DNA of 64,000 nucleotides. Source: Candidatus Enterenecus merdae. GTDB lineage: Bacteria; Bacillota; Clostridia; Oscillospirales; Oscillospiraceae. Positions 36,570 through 45,253 of the stretch are shown piece after piece (within the stretch, counting starts at the first letter, position 1; each line of letters begins with the position of its first letter). The notes below the pieces were generated by a model, which worked only from the letters and a program-made list of their open reading frames with translations, had not been told where the DNA came from and did not search any database. The stretch covers positions 1 through 64,000 of the forward strand of contig DVJZ01000048.1 of the NCBI GenBank assembly GCA_018716385.1, read 5' to 3'. The position numbers and the translations under genes were made by a program.

Positions 36570-38474
36570 ATGGCAAAAAAACAGTTCAAAGCGGAATCCA
36601 AGCGCCTGATGGAGCTGATGATCCACTCCATCTACACCCATCGGGAGATCTTCCTGCGCGAGCTCATCTCCAACGCCAGCGACGCCATCGACAAACTGGC
36701 CTACCTGGCCCTCACCGACGACTCGGTGCAGCTCAAGCGCGGCCAGATGAAGGTCACCCTCACCCCTGACCGAGCCGCCCGCACCCTGACGGTGTCCGAC
36801 AACGGCATTGGCATGACCCAGGAAGAGCTGGAGCGCAACCTGGGCACCATCGCCAAGAGCGGCTCGCTCCAGTTCAAGCAGGAGATGGACCGGAAACAGG
36901 CCGCGGACATCATCGGCCAGTTCGGCGTGGGCTTCTACTCGGCCTTCATGGTGGCCGACCAGGTCACCGTCCTCACCCGCCGCCAAGGGGAGCCGGACGC
37001 CTGGCGCTGGCAATCGGAAGGGGCGGACGGCTATACCATCGCCCCCGCCCAGCGGGACGAGGTGGGCACCGACGTCATCCTGCATCTGAAGGAGGACACC
37101 GAGGAGGAGTCATACAGCCAGTATCTGGACACCGGACGCCTGCAGGAGCTGGTGAAGAAGTACTCCGACTATATCCGCCACCCCATCCGCATGGTGGTGG
37201 AACAGCGGCGGATGAAGGAAAAGCCCGCCGACGCCGGGGAGGACTACCAGCCCGAGTGGGAGAGCGTGGCCGAGGAGCAGACCATCAACTCCATGGTCCC
37301 CCTGTGGCAGCGCCCCCGCTCCAAGGTCAAGCAGGAGGAGTACGACCGGTTCTATCAGGACAAATTTCTGGATTGGCAGGCCCCACTGGCCACCATCACC
37401 ACCTCTTCTGAGGGCACCGTCACCTTCAAAGCGCTGCTGTTCGTCCCCGCCGCCACCCCCTTTGACTTCTACACCCGGGAGTATGAGAAAGGCCTTCAGC
37501 TGTATTCCTCCGGCGTGCTCATCATGGACAAGTGCGCCGACCTGCTGCCCGACTGCTTCCGGTTTGTCAAGGGGGTGGTGGACTCCCCCGACTTCTCCCT
37601 GAACATCTCCCGGGAGATGCTTCAGCACACCCGCCAGCTTCAGATCATCGCCGCTGCCCTGGAGAAGAAGATCAAGAACGAACTGCTCAAACTGCTCCAG
37701 GATAACCGGGAGCGGTATGAGAAGTTTTGGGATGCCTTCGGGCTGCAGCTCAAGTACGGCGTGGTAGAGCAGTACGGCGCCAAGAAGGAGCTGTTACGGG
37801 ACCTGCTGCTGTTCCACACCTCCAAGGGGGACAAACTGATCACCCTGAAGGAGTATGTCCAGCGCATGGCCGAGGGCCAGCCCTTCCTGTACTATGTCAG
37901 TGCACAGAGCGTGGAGCAGGCCGCCCGGCTGCCCCAGGTGGAGCGCATTGCCGACCAGGGTTATGAGATCCTCTACCTCACCCAGGAGGTGGACGAATTT
38001 GTGGTTCAGGCCCTGAGCGAAGTGGAGGGCAAGCAGCTCAAGTCGGTGGCCGACCCCGACGCCTTGCCCGAGACCGACGGGGAGAAGGCGGCCCAGGAGG
38101 AGCAGGAGGCCCAGGCCAAGCCGGTCCTGGACTTTGTCAAGGAAACCCTGGGGGACAAGATCCACGCCGCTCGGCTCTCCCGCATTCTCAAGTCCGCCCC
38201 GGTTTGCATGAGTGCCGACGGTCCCATGAGCCTGGAGATGGAGAAGTACTTCAGCAAGCTGGAGAATGGCGGGGGCATGAAGGCCCAGCGGGTACTGGAG
38301 CTCAACGCCCAGTCGGCCCCCTATGCCGCGCTGAAGGCCGCCCTGGACTCCGGGGACCGGGACAAGGCGTCCAAGTACGTTCAGATCCTGTACCATCAGG
38401 CGCTGCTGCTGGCCGGCCTGCCCATTGACGACCCCGCCGCCTACACCGAGCTGGTGTGCGGGCTGATGGTCTGA
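36570..38474 (+). CDS. htpG: Molecular chaperone HtpG (Hsp90)
   Basis: The 634-residue Hsp90 has the N-terminal GHKL ATPase motifs: ELISNASDAIDKL near residue 28, VSDNGIGMTQEEL near 78 and GQFGVGFYSAFMVAD near 116. The middle domain has the catalytic arginine segment NISREMLQ, and the C-terminal dimerisation domain is complete. It folds or protects client proteins in the cytoplasm. I start at ATG 36570 (MAKKQFKAESK), four codons inside the longest frame. A CIRCE operator and promoter directly upstream place it under HrcA, unlike B. subtilis, where htpG has a different control. Confidence 0.95.
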   Translation: MAKKQFKAESKRLMELMIHSIYTHREIFLRELISNASDAIDKLAYLALTDDSVQLKRGQMKVTLTPDRAARTLTVSDNGIGMTQEELERNLGTIAKSGSLQFKQEMDRKQAADIIGQFGVGFYSAFMVADQVTVLTRRQGEPDAWRWQSEGADGYTIAPAQRDEVGTDVILHLKEDTEEESYSQYLDTGRLQELVKKYSDYIRHPIRMVVEQRRMKEKPADAGEDYQPEWESVAEEQTINSMVPLWQRPRSKVKQEEYDRFYQDKFLDWQAPLATITTSSEGTVTFKALLFVPAATPFDFYTREYEKGLQLYSSGVLIMDKCADLLPDCFRFVKGVVDSPDFSLNISREMLQHTRQLQIIAAALEKKIKNELLKLLQDNRERYEKFWDAFGLQLKYGVVEQYGAKKELLRDLLLFHTSKGDKLITLKEYVQRMAEGQPFLYYVSAQSVEQAARLPQVERIADQGYEILYLTQEVDEFVVQALSEVEGKQLKSVADPDALPETDGEKAAQEEQEAQAKPVLDFVKETLGDKIHAARLSRILKSAPVCMSADGPMSLEMEKYFSKLENGGGMKAQRVLELNAQSAPYAALKAALDSGDRDKASKYVQILYHQALLLAGLPIDDPAAYTELVCGLMV

Positions 38475-38480
38475 TCCCCC

Positions 38481-38509
38481 TTGACAGCCGGGCCGCTTTT
38501 GCGTATACT
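38481..38509 (+). promoter_or_regulatory. Sigma-A promoter of valS leader
   Basis: TTGACA, a 17-base spacer and TATACT just after the htpG stop drive the T-box leader. Confidence 0.85.
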
Positions 38510-38515
38510 GTCCAG

Positions 38516-38760
38516 GTAAACGGCTTGGATGGGAAGGAGTACGCGCTCCCTCCGATGCAGAGAGACGCCGGGTGGTGCAAGGCGTTGCGGAGGGCGCGGG
38601 GAAGGTGGTCCCGGAGCTTTGTCTCTGAACCTGAGTAAGAGACAGCGGGTTCTCCCGTTACAGAGTCAATGAGCGCGCGCCCGGCATGGAGCGCGAATTC
38701 AGGTGGTACCGCGGTTTTCCAAATCGCCCTGAACCAAACATTGGTTCGGGGCGATTTTTG
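38516..38760 (+). promoter_or_regulatory. T-box riboswitch controlling valS
   Basis: The leader carries the invariant T-box AGGTGGTACCGCG (38701-38713), which pairs with the free CCA end of uncharged tRNA. Just after it lies a Rho-independent terminator (38723-38759: ATCGCCCTGAACC/GGTTCGGGGCGAT then TTTTT). Stem I begins near AGAGAGAC and closes with GTCTCT. A GTC valine triplet at 38608-38610, on the 3' side of stem I, is a candidate specifier. Uncharged tRNA-Val would favour the antiterminator and raise valS expression. Confidence 0.93.
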
Positions 38761-38810
38761 CTGCGCCATCGCGGGGCCCCGGACACTTCTCTCAAAAAGG
38801 AGTGGATCAC

Positions 38811-41441
38811 ATGAAGAAAGAGCTGCCCAAAGTCTACGAACCTCAGGAGGTGGAGGGGCGCATCTACCAGATGTGGGAGCAGGCCGGCTGCTTTGCCGGC
38901 CACCGGGCTCCCGGGCAAACGCCCTTCACCATCGTCATGCCCCCGCCCAACGTCACCGGCCAGCTCCACATGGGCCACGCCATGGACTGTACCCTTCAGG
39001 ACATCCTCATCCGCTTCAAGCGGATGCAGGGTTATGCCGCCCTGTGGGTGCCCGGCACCGACCACGCTGGCATCGCCACCCAGATCAAGGTGGAGGAAGA
39101 GCTGCGGGTGAACGAGGGGGTGAGCCGCCACGACCTGGGCCGGGAGAAATTCCTGGAGCGGGTGTGGGAGTGGAAGAACAAGTTTGGCGACCGCATCGTC
39201 CAGCAGCAGAAGAAGCTGGGCGCCTCCTGCGACTGGGACCGGGCCCGCTTCACCATGGATGAGGGCTGCTCCAAGGCTGTCCGGGAGGTGTTCGTCTCCC
39301 TGTATGAGAAGGGCCTGATCTACAAGGGCAGCCGCATCGTCAACTGGTGCCCTCACTGCGTCACCGCCCTGTCCGACGCGGAGGTGGAGTACAAGGACAA
39401 GCCCGGCCATCTCTGGCACATCAAATACCCCATCGTGGGCGAACCGGGCCGATATGTCACCGTGGCCACCACCCGGCCGGAGACCATGCTGGGGGACACC
39501 GGCGTGGCGGTCAACCCTGACGACAAGCGTTACCAAGACATCGTGGGCAAGCGCTGCCTGCTGCCCCTGGTGGACCGGGAGATCCCCATCGTGGCCGACG
39601 ATTATGTGGACATGGAATTTGGCACCGGCTGCGTGAAGATGACCCCCGCCCATGACCCCAACGACTTTGAGGTGGGGCTGCGTCACAGCCTGGAGTCCAT
39701 CCGGGTGCTGGACGACCACGGGGTGGTCAACGAGCTGGGGGGCAAGTACCAGGGCATGGACCGGTACGAGGCCCGCCGCGCAGTGGTGGCCGACCTGGAA
39801 GCGCTGGGCCTGCTGGAGCGGGTGGAGGACCACCAGCACAACGTGGGCACCTGCTACCGCTGCGGCACCGACGTGGAGCCCATCATCTCCGCCCAGTGGT
39901 TTGTCAAGATGGCCCCCCTGGCGGAAGAGGCCCTGAGGGTGGTGCGGGACGGATCGGTCCGCTTCGTCCCCGAGCGCTTTGCCAAGACCTATATCAACTG
40001 GATGGAAAACGTCCATGACTGGTGCATCTCCCGGCAGCTGTGGTGGGGACACCAGATCCCCGTGTGGTACTGCGACGACTGCGGCCACATGACCGTCACC
40101 CGGGAGGATCCCACCCAGTGCGCCCACTGCCACAGCCCCCGCATCACCCGGGACCCCGACGTGCTGGACACCTGGTTCTCCTCCGCCCTGTGGCCCTTCT
40201 CCACCCTGGGCTGGCCGGAGGACACCGAGGATCTGCGGAATTTCTATCCCACCGACGTGCTGGTCACCGGGTATGACATCATCTTCTTCTGGGTGGCCCG
40301 GATGATCTTTTCCGGCTGCGCCCACACGGGCAAGCCCCCCTTCCACACCGTGTTCATCCACGGCCTGGTGCGGGACGACAAAGGCCGCAAGATGTCCAAG
40401 AGCCTGGGCAACGGCATCGACCCGTTGGAGATGGCCGAGCAGTACGGCGCGGACGCGCTGCGCTTCAACCTCATCACCGGCAACAGCCCGGGCAACGATA
40501 TGCGTTTCTATGTGGAGAAGTGCGAGGCCATGCGCAACTTCGCCAACAAGATCTGGAATGCCAGCCGCTTCGTCCAAATGAACCTGACCATCGAGGACGC
40601 CCATCTGCCGGATCATCTGGAGCTGGAGGACCGATGGATCCTATGCCGGCTGGGGGAGGTCATCGGCGAGGTGACCGAGAACATGGAGTCCTTTGAGCTG
40701 GGGGTGGCCTCGGCCAAGGTGTACGACTTCCTCTGGAGCGATTTCTGCGACTGGTATATTGAGCTGACCAAGGCCCGCCTCCAGGGGGAGCAGGCCCAGG
40801 CCAAAGAGGACGCCCAGCGGGTGCTGGTGTTCGTGCTCACCCAGACCCTCAAGCTGCTCCACCCCTTCATGCCCTTTCTCACCGAGGAGATCTGGCAGGC
40901 TCTGCCCCATGAAGGGGACTTCCTGATGCTCCAACCCTGGCCCCAGGCCGACCCCACCTGGGCCGACCGGGCGGCCAAGCAGGCCATGGAAGCCGTCATG
41001 GACGTGATCCGGGCCGTGCGGGCCCGCCGGGCCGAGATGCGGGTGCCCCCCTCCCGGAAGGCAGCCCTCACCATCGTCACCGGACAGCAGGAGGTGTTTA
41101 CCGCTGGCCAAGCCCACCTGCAACGGCTGGCCGGCGCCTCCAGCGTGGAGGTGCTCAGCGAGGATCTGGCTGACGCCGCCGGTATGGTGTGCCAGGTCAC
41201 ACCCGTGGCCAAGGTGTACCTGCCCCTGGCCCAGCTGGTGGACGTGGCCCAAGAGCGCGCCCGACTGCAAAAGGAGCTGGAGCGCACCCGGGGAGAGCGG
41301 CGTGGGCTGGAGGGCAAGCTGTCCAACCCAGGCTTCCTGAGTAAAGCCCCCCAGGCCGTGGTGGAGGGGGAGCGGGAGCGGGCGGCCAAGCTGGACGCTG
41401 TGATCGCCAAGCTGGAGGAGCAGCTGGCCGCCATGGGCTGA
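38811..41441 (+). CDS. valS: Valyl-tRNA synthetase
   Basis: The 876-residue class Ia synthetase has the HIGH motif as PPPNVTGQLHMGHAMD (near residue 45), the CP1 editing domain with ATTRPETMLGDTGVAV, and the KMSKS loop as KGRKMSKSLGNGIDPL near 525. The C-terminal coiled-coil arm typical of ValS (EERARLQKELERTRGERRGLEGKL region) is complete. It charges tRNA-Val and removes mischarged threonine. ATG at 38811 follows AAGGAGTGG. It is regulated by the T-box leader upstream. Confidence 0.96.
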   Translation: MKKELPKVYEPQEVEGRIYQMWEQAGCFAGHRAPGQTPFTIVMPPPNVTGQLHMGHAMDCTLQDILIRFKRMQGYAALWVPGTDHAGIATQIKVEEELRVNEGVSRHDLGREKFLERVWEWKNKFGDRIVQQQKKLGASCDWDRARFTMDEGCSKAVREVFVSLYEKGLIYKGSRIVNWCPHCVTALSDAEVEYKDKPGHLWHIKYPIVGEPGRYVTVATTRPETMLGDTGVAVNPDDKRYQDIVGKRCLLPLVDREIPIVADDYVDMEFGTGCVKMTPAHDPNDFEVGLRHSLESIRVLDDHGVVNELGGKYQGMDRYEARRAVVADLEALGLLERVEDHQHNVGTCYRCGTDVEPIISAQWFVKMAPLAEEALRVVRDGSVRFVPERFAKTYINWMENVHDWCISRQLWWGHQIPVWYCDDCGHMTVTREDPTQCAHCHSPRITRDPDVLDTWFSSALWPFSTLGWPEDTEDLRNFYPTDVLVTGYDIIFFWVARMIFSGCAHTGKPPFHTVFIHGLVRDDKGRKMSKSLGNGIDPLEMAEQYGADALRFNLITGNSPGNDMRFYVEKCEAMRNFANKIWNASRFVQMNLTIEDAHLPDHLELEDRWILCRLGEVIGEVTENMESFELGVASAKVYDFLWSDFCDWYIELTKARLQGEQAQAKEDAQRVLVFVLTQTLKLLHPFMPFLTEEIWQALPHEGDFLMLQPWPQADPTWADRAAKQAMEAVMDVIRAVRARRAEMRVPPSRKAALTIVTGQQEVFTAGQAHLQRLAGASSVEVLSEDLADAAGMVCQVTPVAKVYLPLAQLVDVAQERARLQKELERTRGERRGLEGKLSNPGFLSKAPQAVVEGERERAAKLDAVIAKLEEQLAAMG

Positions 41442-41469
41442 TTGCACTTTGATTGTTGCTCCCTCAAAA

Positions 41470-41505
41470 ATAAAGAGCCCGCCGGCTTACGCCGGCGGGC
41501 TTTTC
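41470..41505. terminator. Terminator between valS and the DUF1700 gene
   Basis: GCCCGCCGGC and GCCGGCGGGC form a tight stem with T-rich tails on both sides, suited to both converging genes. Confidence 0.9.
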
Positions 41506-42075
41506 TCACGCAGTCCCCAACTGATTCAGCCCACGCTTTCTCCGGCTAACCGACCGGATGAACCACAGGGTCAGCTTCCAACATCCCCATCCCGCCAGGA
41601 ACAGGAGCACCCCCACCAGGATGCACGCAAAGAAGGTGGGCACCGCCCCCAGGGAATAGCGTCCGATGCTCACGCCGATCTGGGGAATATCCCGGCCCAG
41701 TAGGAAAAGCACCAGCCGCAGTGTCCCCGCAATCGGGCAGAGCACCCCACTGATCATGAAGGCCACCGCTATCACACTGGTGGTGGGCAGCAGGATCATC
41801 CCGCCCAGCCCAGCGTAGCCGTAGAAGGAGATCACCGCGCCCAGCTTCCGCCAGCTGAACTGGGCGCTTTCCGTAATGGCCACCCCCAGATAGGCCTTTG
41901 CCAGCTTCCTGGGGTCGCCCAGTCGCTCCAGCACCTGCTCCGGGCTCAGTCCATGCTCCACCAACTCCAACATCTCGCTCTTGATCTCCTGCACGATGTC
42001 CACCCGTTCGGCAGCCGGCAGTTGCTTCAAGATTTTTTCCACCTTGTCCAGATAGTCATTCAACCGCTTGTCCAT
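41506..42075 (-). CDS. DUF1700/HAAS-domain membrane protein
   Basis: The 189-residue protein starts with a cytoplasmic helical domain of the HAAS type (DKRLNDYLDKVEKILKQLPA, then VERLGDPRKLAKAYLG-like segment EVLERLGDPRKLAKAYLG cited in part) and has three membrane segments (about 80-185). The pair PadR plus DUF1700/HAAS is widespread in Firmicutes; the membrane protein is thought to be controlled by, or to feed back on, the PadR regulator, and some are involved in envelope stress. The gene starts inside the 3' end of padR (23-base overlap), so both are coupled. Its own function is unknown. Confidence 0.85.
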   Translation of the reverse strand: MDKRLNDYLDKVEKILKQLPAAERVDIVQEIKSEMLELVEHGLSPEQVLERLGDPRKLAKAYLGVAITESAQFSWRKLGAVISFYGYAGLGGMILLPTTSVIAVAFMISGVLCPIAGTLRLVLFLLGRDIPQIGVSIGRYSLGAVPTFFACILVGVLLFLAGWGCWKLTLWFIRSVSRRKRGLNQLGTA

Positions 42076-42418
42076 CATCCTCATCTCCTCCCTGCTCCAT
42101 GGCTGCAATGGCCTGGGACAGTTCCCGCCACTGCGCGGACATCTCTTCCAAATAGGCCCTCCCCTGCTGGGTCATGGAGTAGTATTTTCTGGGGGGCAGC
42201 CCCTGGGTGGTCTCCTGCCAAAACGAATCCAGACACCCCTCCTTCAGCAGCCGCCGCAGCAGGGGGTAGATGGTGCTCTCCTTGGTGGCCACCATGGGCC
42301 AGCGCTCCAGCTGGCTGATCAACTCATATCCATAGCGGGGCTTGCGCTGGATCAGCAGCAGGATGCAAAACTCCAAGGTGCCCCGCTTGATCTGGGACTT
42401 CCACTCTTCCAAGTTCAT
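42056..42418 (-). CDS. PadR-family transcriptional regulator
   Basis: The 120-residue protein has the PadR winged helix: IKRGTLEFCILLLIQRKPRYG, then KESTIYPLLRRLLKEGCLDSF, then PPRKYYSMTQQG (first and second segments cited in part). The short C-terminal helix after residue 95 gives dimerisation, as in the PadR-s2 group. It usually represses its own operon until a drug-like or envelope signal binds. The palindrome ATGTA-C-TACAT in its promoter is a likely binding site. It is followed by the DUF1700 membrane protein. Confidence 0.92.
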   Translation of the reverse strand: MNLEEWKSQIKRGTLEFCILLLIQRKPRYGYELISQLERWPMVATKESTIYPLLRRLLKEGCLDSFWQETTQGLPPRKYYSMTQQGRAYLEEMSAQWRELSQAIAAMEQGGDEDDGQAVE

Positions 42419-42441
42419 CTCCCTCGCCTCCCACATATACA

Positions 42442-42481
42442 ATGTACTACATAGTATAACTGTTGTCAATAGTATATCGAA
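42442..42481 (-). promoter_or_regulatory. padR promoter with overlapping palindromic operator
   Basis: TTCGAT, a 17-base spacer and TATACT (42453-42481) drive padR. The palindrome ATGTA-C-TACAT (42442-42452) abuts the -10 element. PadR proteins bind ATGT/ACAT dyads, so autoregulation is likely. Confidence 0.6.
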
Positions 42482-42485
42482 GAAT

Positions 42486-42548
42486 TTTTTGATAATAAAC
42501 GTTGGTGCGGCGCGCCCAGCCACACAAGCTGAACGTGCCGCACCAATG
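42486..42548 (-). terminator. Terminator of the PuuD-like gene
   Basis: TTGGTGCGGC and GCCGCACCAA pair across a 25-base loop, with a T run (42486-42491 as A on the minus strand's complement) downstream. The loop is long for a terminator. Confidence 0.5.
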
Positions 42549-42553
42549 TTTCC

Positions 42554-43207
42554 TCATCCGCCACCGCACCGCCGCAGGAAATGCCGGAACAGGGCTCCCC
42601 CGTCCACCCCGTCCGGCCGGGCCCAGGCTCCGGTCAAGCGCTCCGGGTGGAACTGCACGCAGATCAGAGGCAGGCAAACATGCTCCATTGCCTCTACTAT
42701 GCCAGCCTCGGACCAGGCTGTGACAGCCAGCCCAGCTCCCACCCGGCCCACTCCCTGGTGATGGTTGCTGTTGACCGGGAAGCGGTTTCCATACAACCCC
42801 TCCATCAAGCTGTCCGGCTCCGCCCGAACCGGGTGCATCACATCCTGCTCCTCCTGATGGAAGGGAACAAGGGTGGGCCCCAAATCCTGGATCAAGTCAC
42901 CTCCCGCCCAGACGTTTGCCACCTGGTGGCCCCGGCAAATGGCCAGTACCGGCCTGCCCGCCCCCAAGAAGGCGTCCAACAGAGCCAACTCCACCCGATC
43001 CCGGGCCCGGTCAATCCCCCGGGAGCCCCGGTTCTGCTGGCCCATCAGGGCTGGATCCAAGTCGCCCCCGCCGGCCAGGATCAGCCCTGCCCAGCCCTCT
43101 GGCCGGGCGGGGGGCAGATAAGCGGGGCAGGGCTGCCCCCCCGCCTGGGCCACGGCCTGGACATAGTTGGCCGGGTCGCCCCCGCCGGTGGAGATCAAGA
43201 TCCGCAT
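42554..43207 (-). CDS. Class I glutamine amidotransferase-like hydrolase (PuuD family)
   Basis: The 217-residue protein has the class I GATase triad: the nucleophile in VLAICRGHQVANVW, and the H and E in CVQFHPERLT. The ILAGGGDLDPALMG segment is the PuuD-like hallmark (gamma-glutamyl-gamma-aminobutyrate hydrolase family). Enzymes of this group cleave gamma-glutamyl bonds, for example in polyamine breakdown; the real substrate is unknown. ATG at 43207 lies 13 bases inside the spoVB gene's end, so they are co-transcribed. A longer frame upstream is the shadow of spoVB. Confidence 0.88.
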   Translation of the reverse strand: MRILISTGGGDPANYVQAVAQAGGQPCPAYLPPARPEGWAGLILAGGGDLDPALMGQQNRGSRGIDRARDRVELALLDAFLGAGRPVLAICRGHQVANVWAGGDLIQDLGPTLVPFHQEEQDVMHPVRAEPDSLMEGLYGNRFPVNSNHHQGVGRVGAGLAVTAWSEAGIVEAMEHVCLPLICVQFHPERLTGAWARPDGVDGGALFRHFLRRCGGG

Positions 43208-44742
43208 CGGCCGCCCTCCTCTCGCTCTGCCCGTCCCCGCCGGGTCAAAAGGTCGCTGGGAGACAGCCCCTGGGCCAGCAGGGCCGCGCTGTACAGCACC
43301 AGCCCCATCAGCACGCACAGGACACAGGCCCATCCCGCCGGGCAGCTCGCCCGGAGCAGGATCCGGAAAAACAGCTGGCACCACGCCCCCATAAACAGGG
43401 CGGCCAGCAGGGGGCGGGCGAACCAGGCCATCGGTCTGGCCCGGAGCTTTGCCGCCCGCAGCACACACACCAGGTTGAGTCCCGCCCCCACCAGGGCGGA
43501 CAGCACGAAGCCCAGCACAAAACCTCCCAATCCCCACCGGGGCACCAGCACCCAGGTACAGGCCAGCTGGGCAACGTCGCTGAGGATGGCATTGCGGGCC
43601 CCCCGCCCCTGGAATCCCAATCCATTGAGCGCTCCGGACAGCACTCCCTGATAGCAGCCCAGCAGGGTACCCACAGCCAGGGGGAGCAGGAAGGCTCCCA
43701 CCCGCTCCTCCCGAAACAGCAGCTCTCCCAGGGTGGGCCCAACCACCGTGAGCAGGGCCAGGGCGGGGGCCATAAGTAGAGAGGTGGCCGACACCGCCCG
43801 ATCCAAAAAGCGGGCGGTGGCCTGCCGGTTGCCCCGGGCGGTACGCCGGGCCAGGTCGGGTACCATCACCAGCCCCAGCGCACCCACAAAGCCCGTGGGC
43901 AGGGCCAGCATGGGCAGGGTCATGCCGCACACCACGCCAAACTGGGCCATGGCCTGGCTGGCCTGGGCGCCCCCCGCCACCAGCCGGGCGGGGATGAGCA
44001 CCGCGTTGGCCGATCCCAGCAGGGTGCCCACCAGGGAGGTGACTCCCACCGGAATGGCGGTGGCGGCCAGACGGCTGTACCGGACCTGCCCCTGGGCTGG
44101 GGCGGGAGGATTTCGCTGCCAATACCGCCACAGCAACAGGGCCAGCACGGTGGCCGAGCACACCTCGCACAGCACCATACCCAGCACGATCAGCCCTACT
44201 GTCCCCTCCTCAGATCGGGTTGGCAGCAGCACCAGCAGGGCCAGCACCGCCCCAGCCCGGACTAGCTGCTCAGCCGTCTCCGACGCGGCCGGGGGCCCCA
44301 CCCGGCCCATTCCGTAAAAGCAGTGTTTATGAAGATTTTCCACCCCGGTCAACAGCACGCAGGGGGCCAGCAGCGCGATGCCCAGCCTGGTGCGTGCGTC
44401 TCCCATGAGGTAAACCGAGATGGGGTCTGAAGCCAGCACCACCACCGCCCCCAGCGGGACGGCCACCAGCAGGAAGCATCCCATCGCCCGGCGCAAGGTC
44501 AGGCGCACCGCCCCGGTGTCCCCCAGGGCGTGGTAACGGGCGGTTAGGGTGGACACCGCAACCGTCAGCCCCACCGCCGTCAGGGACATCAGCACTGAGT
44601 ATACAGGCATCACCAGCTGATACAGCCCCATGGCCTCCGCCCCGATGAGCCGGGACAGGGCGATCCGATACAAAAAACCCACCGCCTGGGAAAACAGGCC
44701 GGTGGCAGTCAGCAGCAGCGTGCCGGCAACGATGGAACCCAT
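43195..44742 (-). CDS. spoVB: SpoVB-like lipid flippase (MOP/MVF superfamily)
   Basis: The 515-residue protein has about 14 membrane segments and the SpoVB/MurJ-like start LLLTATGLFSQAVGFLYRIALSR with IGAEAMGLYQLVMPVYSVL (cited in pieces). It belongs to the stage V sporulation protein B/polysaccharide biosynthesis group that moves lipid-linked sugars across the membrane; SpoVB is needed for the spore cortex and MurJ-like activity has been shown for the group. Paralogues are common, so vegetative roles are possible. It is followed by the PuuD-like hydrolase. Confidence 0.87.
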   Translation of the reverse strand: MGSIVAGTLLLTATGLFSQAVGFLYRIALSRLIGAEAMGLYQLVMPVYSVLMSLTAVGLTVAVSTLTARYHALGDTGAVRLTLRRAMGCFLLVAVPLGAVVVLASDPISVYLMGDARTRLGIALLAPCVLLTGVENLHKHCFYGMGRVGPPAASETAEQLVRAGAVLALLVLLPTRSEEGTVGLIVLGMVLCEVCSATVLALLLWRYWQRNPPAPAQGQVRYSRLAATAIPVGVTSLVGTLLGSANAVLIPARLVAGGAQASQAMAQFGVVCGMTLPMLALPTGFVGALGLVMVPDLARRTARGNRQATARFLDRAVSATSLLMAPALALLTVVGPTLGELLFREERVGAFLLPLAVGTLLGCYQGVLSGALNGLGFQGRGARNAILSDVAQLACTWVLVPRWGLGGFVLGFVLSALVGAGLNLVCVLRAAKLRARPMAWFARPLLAALFMGAWCQLFFRILLRASCPAGWACVLCVLMGLVLYSAALLAQGLSPSDLLTRRGRAEREEGGRCGS

Positions 44743-44860
44743 AGCCAGCCCCTCCCTCCATCCGTGGTCTGATAGAGCATCCTATGTGGAAGGGCCTGTC
44801 TTTCATGCGCACCATCCCTGCCGGAGCGGCATATTCTGTGGGGAAAGGAGGGGATTTGGT

Positions 44861-45247
44861 ATGGACGAGCAGGAACGGACACAGCTGGAGGAAGCACTGG
44901 GAGAGCTAGATCAATCGGGACAGTTCCTGGTGGCCATCCTGGCCGGGCTGCTGCTGTCCCTGCGGGCCCTGCTGGAGCAGCGAAAGCAGCTCTGCCTCAC
45001 CTTGGCCGGAGAGCAGCCCCCACCAGCTCGTCTATATCCTCTGCGCCACACCGCCGGGTCGCTCACCTTGGGCGGACTGGGCTTCTTCCTGTGCCAAGCC
45101 GCCCGCACCCGGGCCCGGGCTGACCCCGCCGACCCGGTGGCCGTCTCGTCGGCCTGCTCTGGGCTAACCGCCGCCGTGCTGGTCTTTCTGGCCGCCGCCA
45201 TCCGTCTGGCTGACACGGACTTGCTCCACCGGGCGGGCCGGCTGTGA
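44861..45247 (+). CDS. Small membrane protein, unrecognised
   Basis: The 128-residue protein has an acidic N-terminal stretch (EQERTQLEEALGELDQS), a hydrophobic segment near residues 20-38 (FLVAILAGLLLSLRALL), a middle weakly hydrophobic stretch (SLTLGGLGFFLC) and a last membrane segment (VSSACSGLTAAVLVFLAAAIRL). The ribosome-binding site AAAGGAGG is strong. It is a lone plus-strand gene between spoVB and the walRK operon, both on the minus strand. No family was recognised. Confidence 0.7.
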   Translation: MDEQERTQLEEALGELDQSGQFLVAILAGLLLSLRALLEQRKQLCLTLAGEQPPPARLYPLRHTAGSLTLGGLGFFLCQAARTRARADPADPVAVSSACSGLTAAVLVFLAAAIRLADTDLLHRAGRL

Positions 45248-45253
45248 GGAAGG

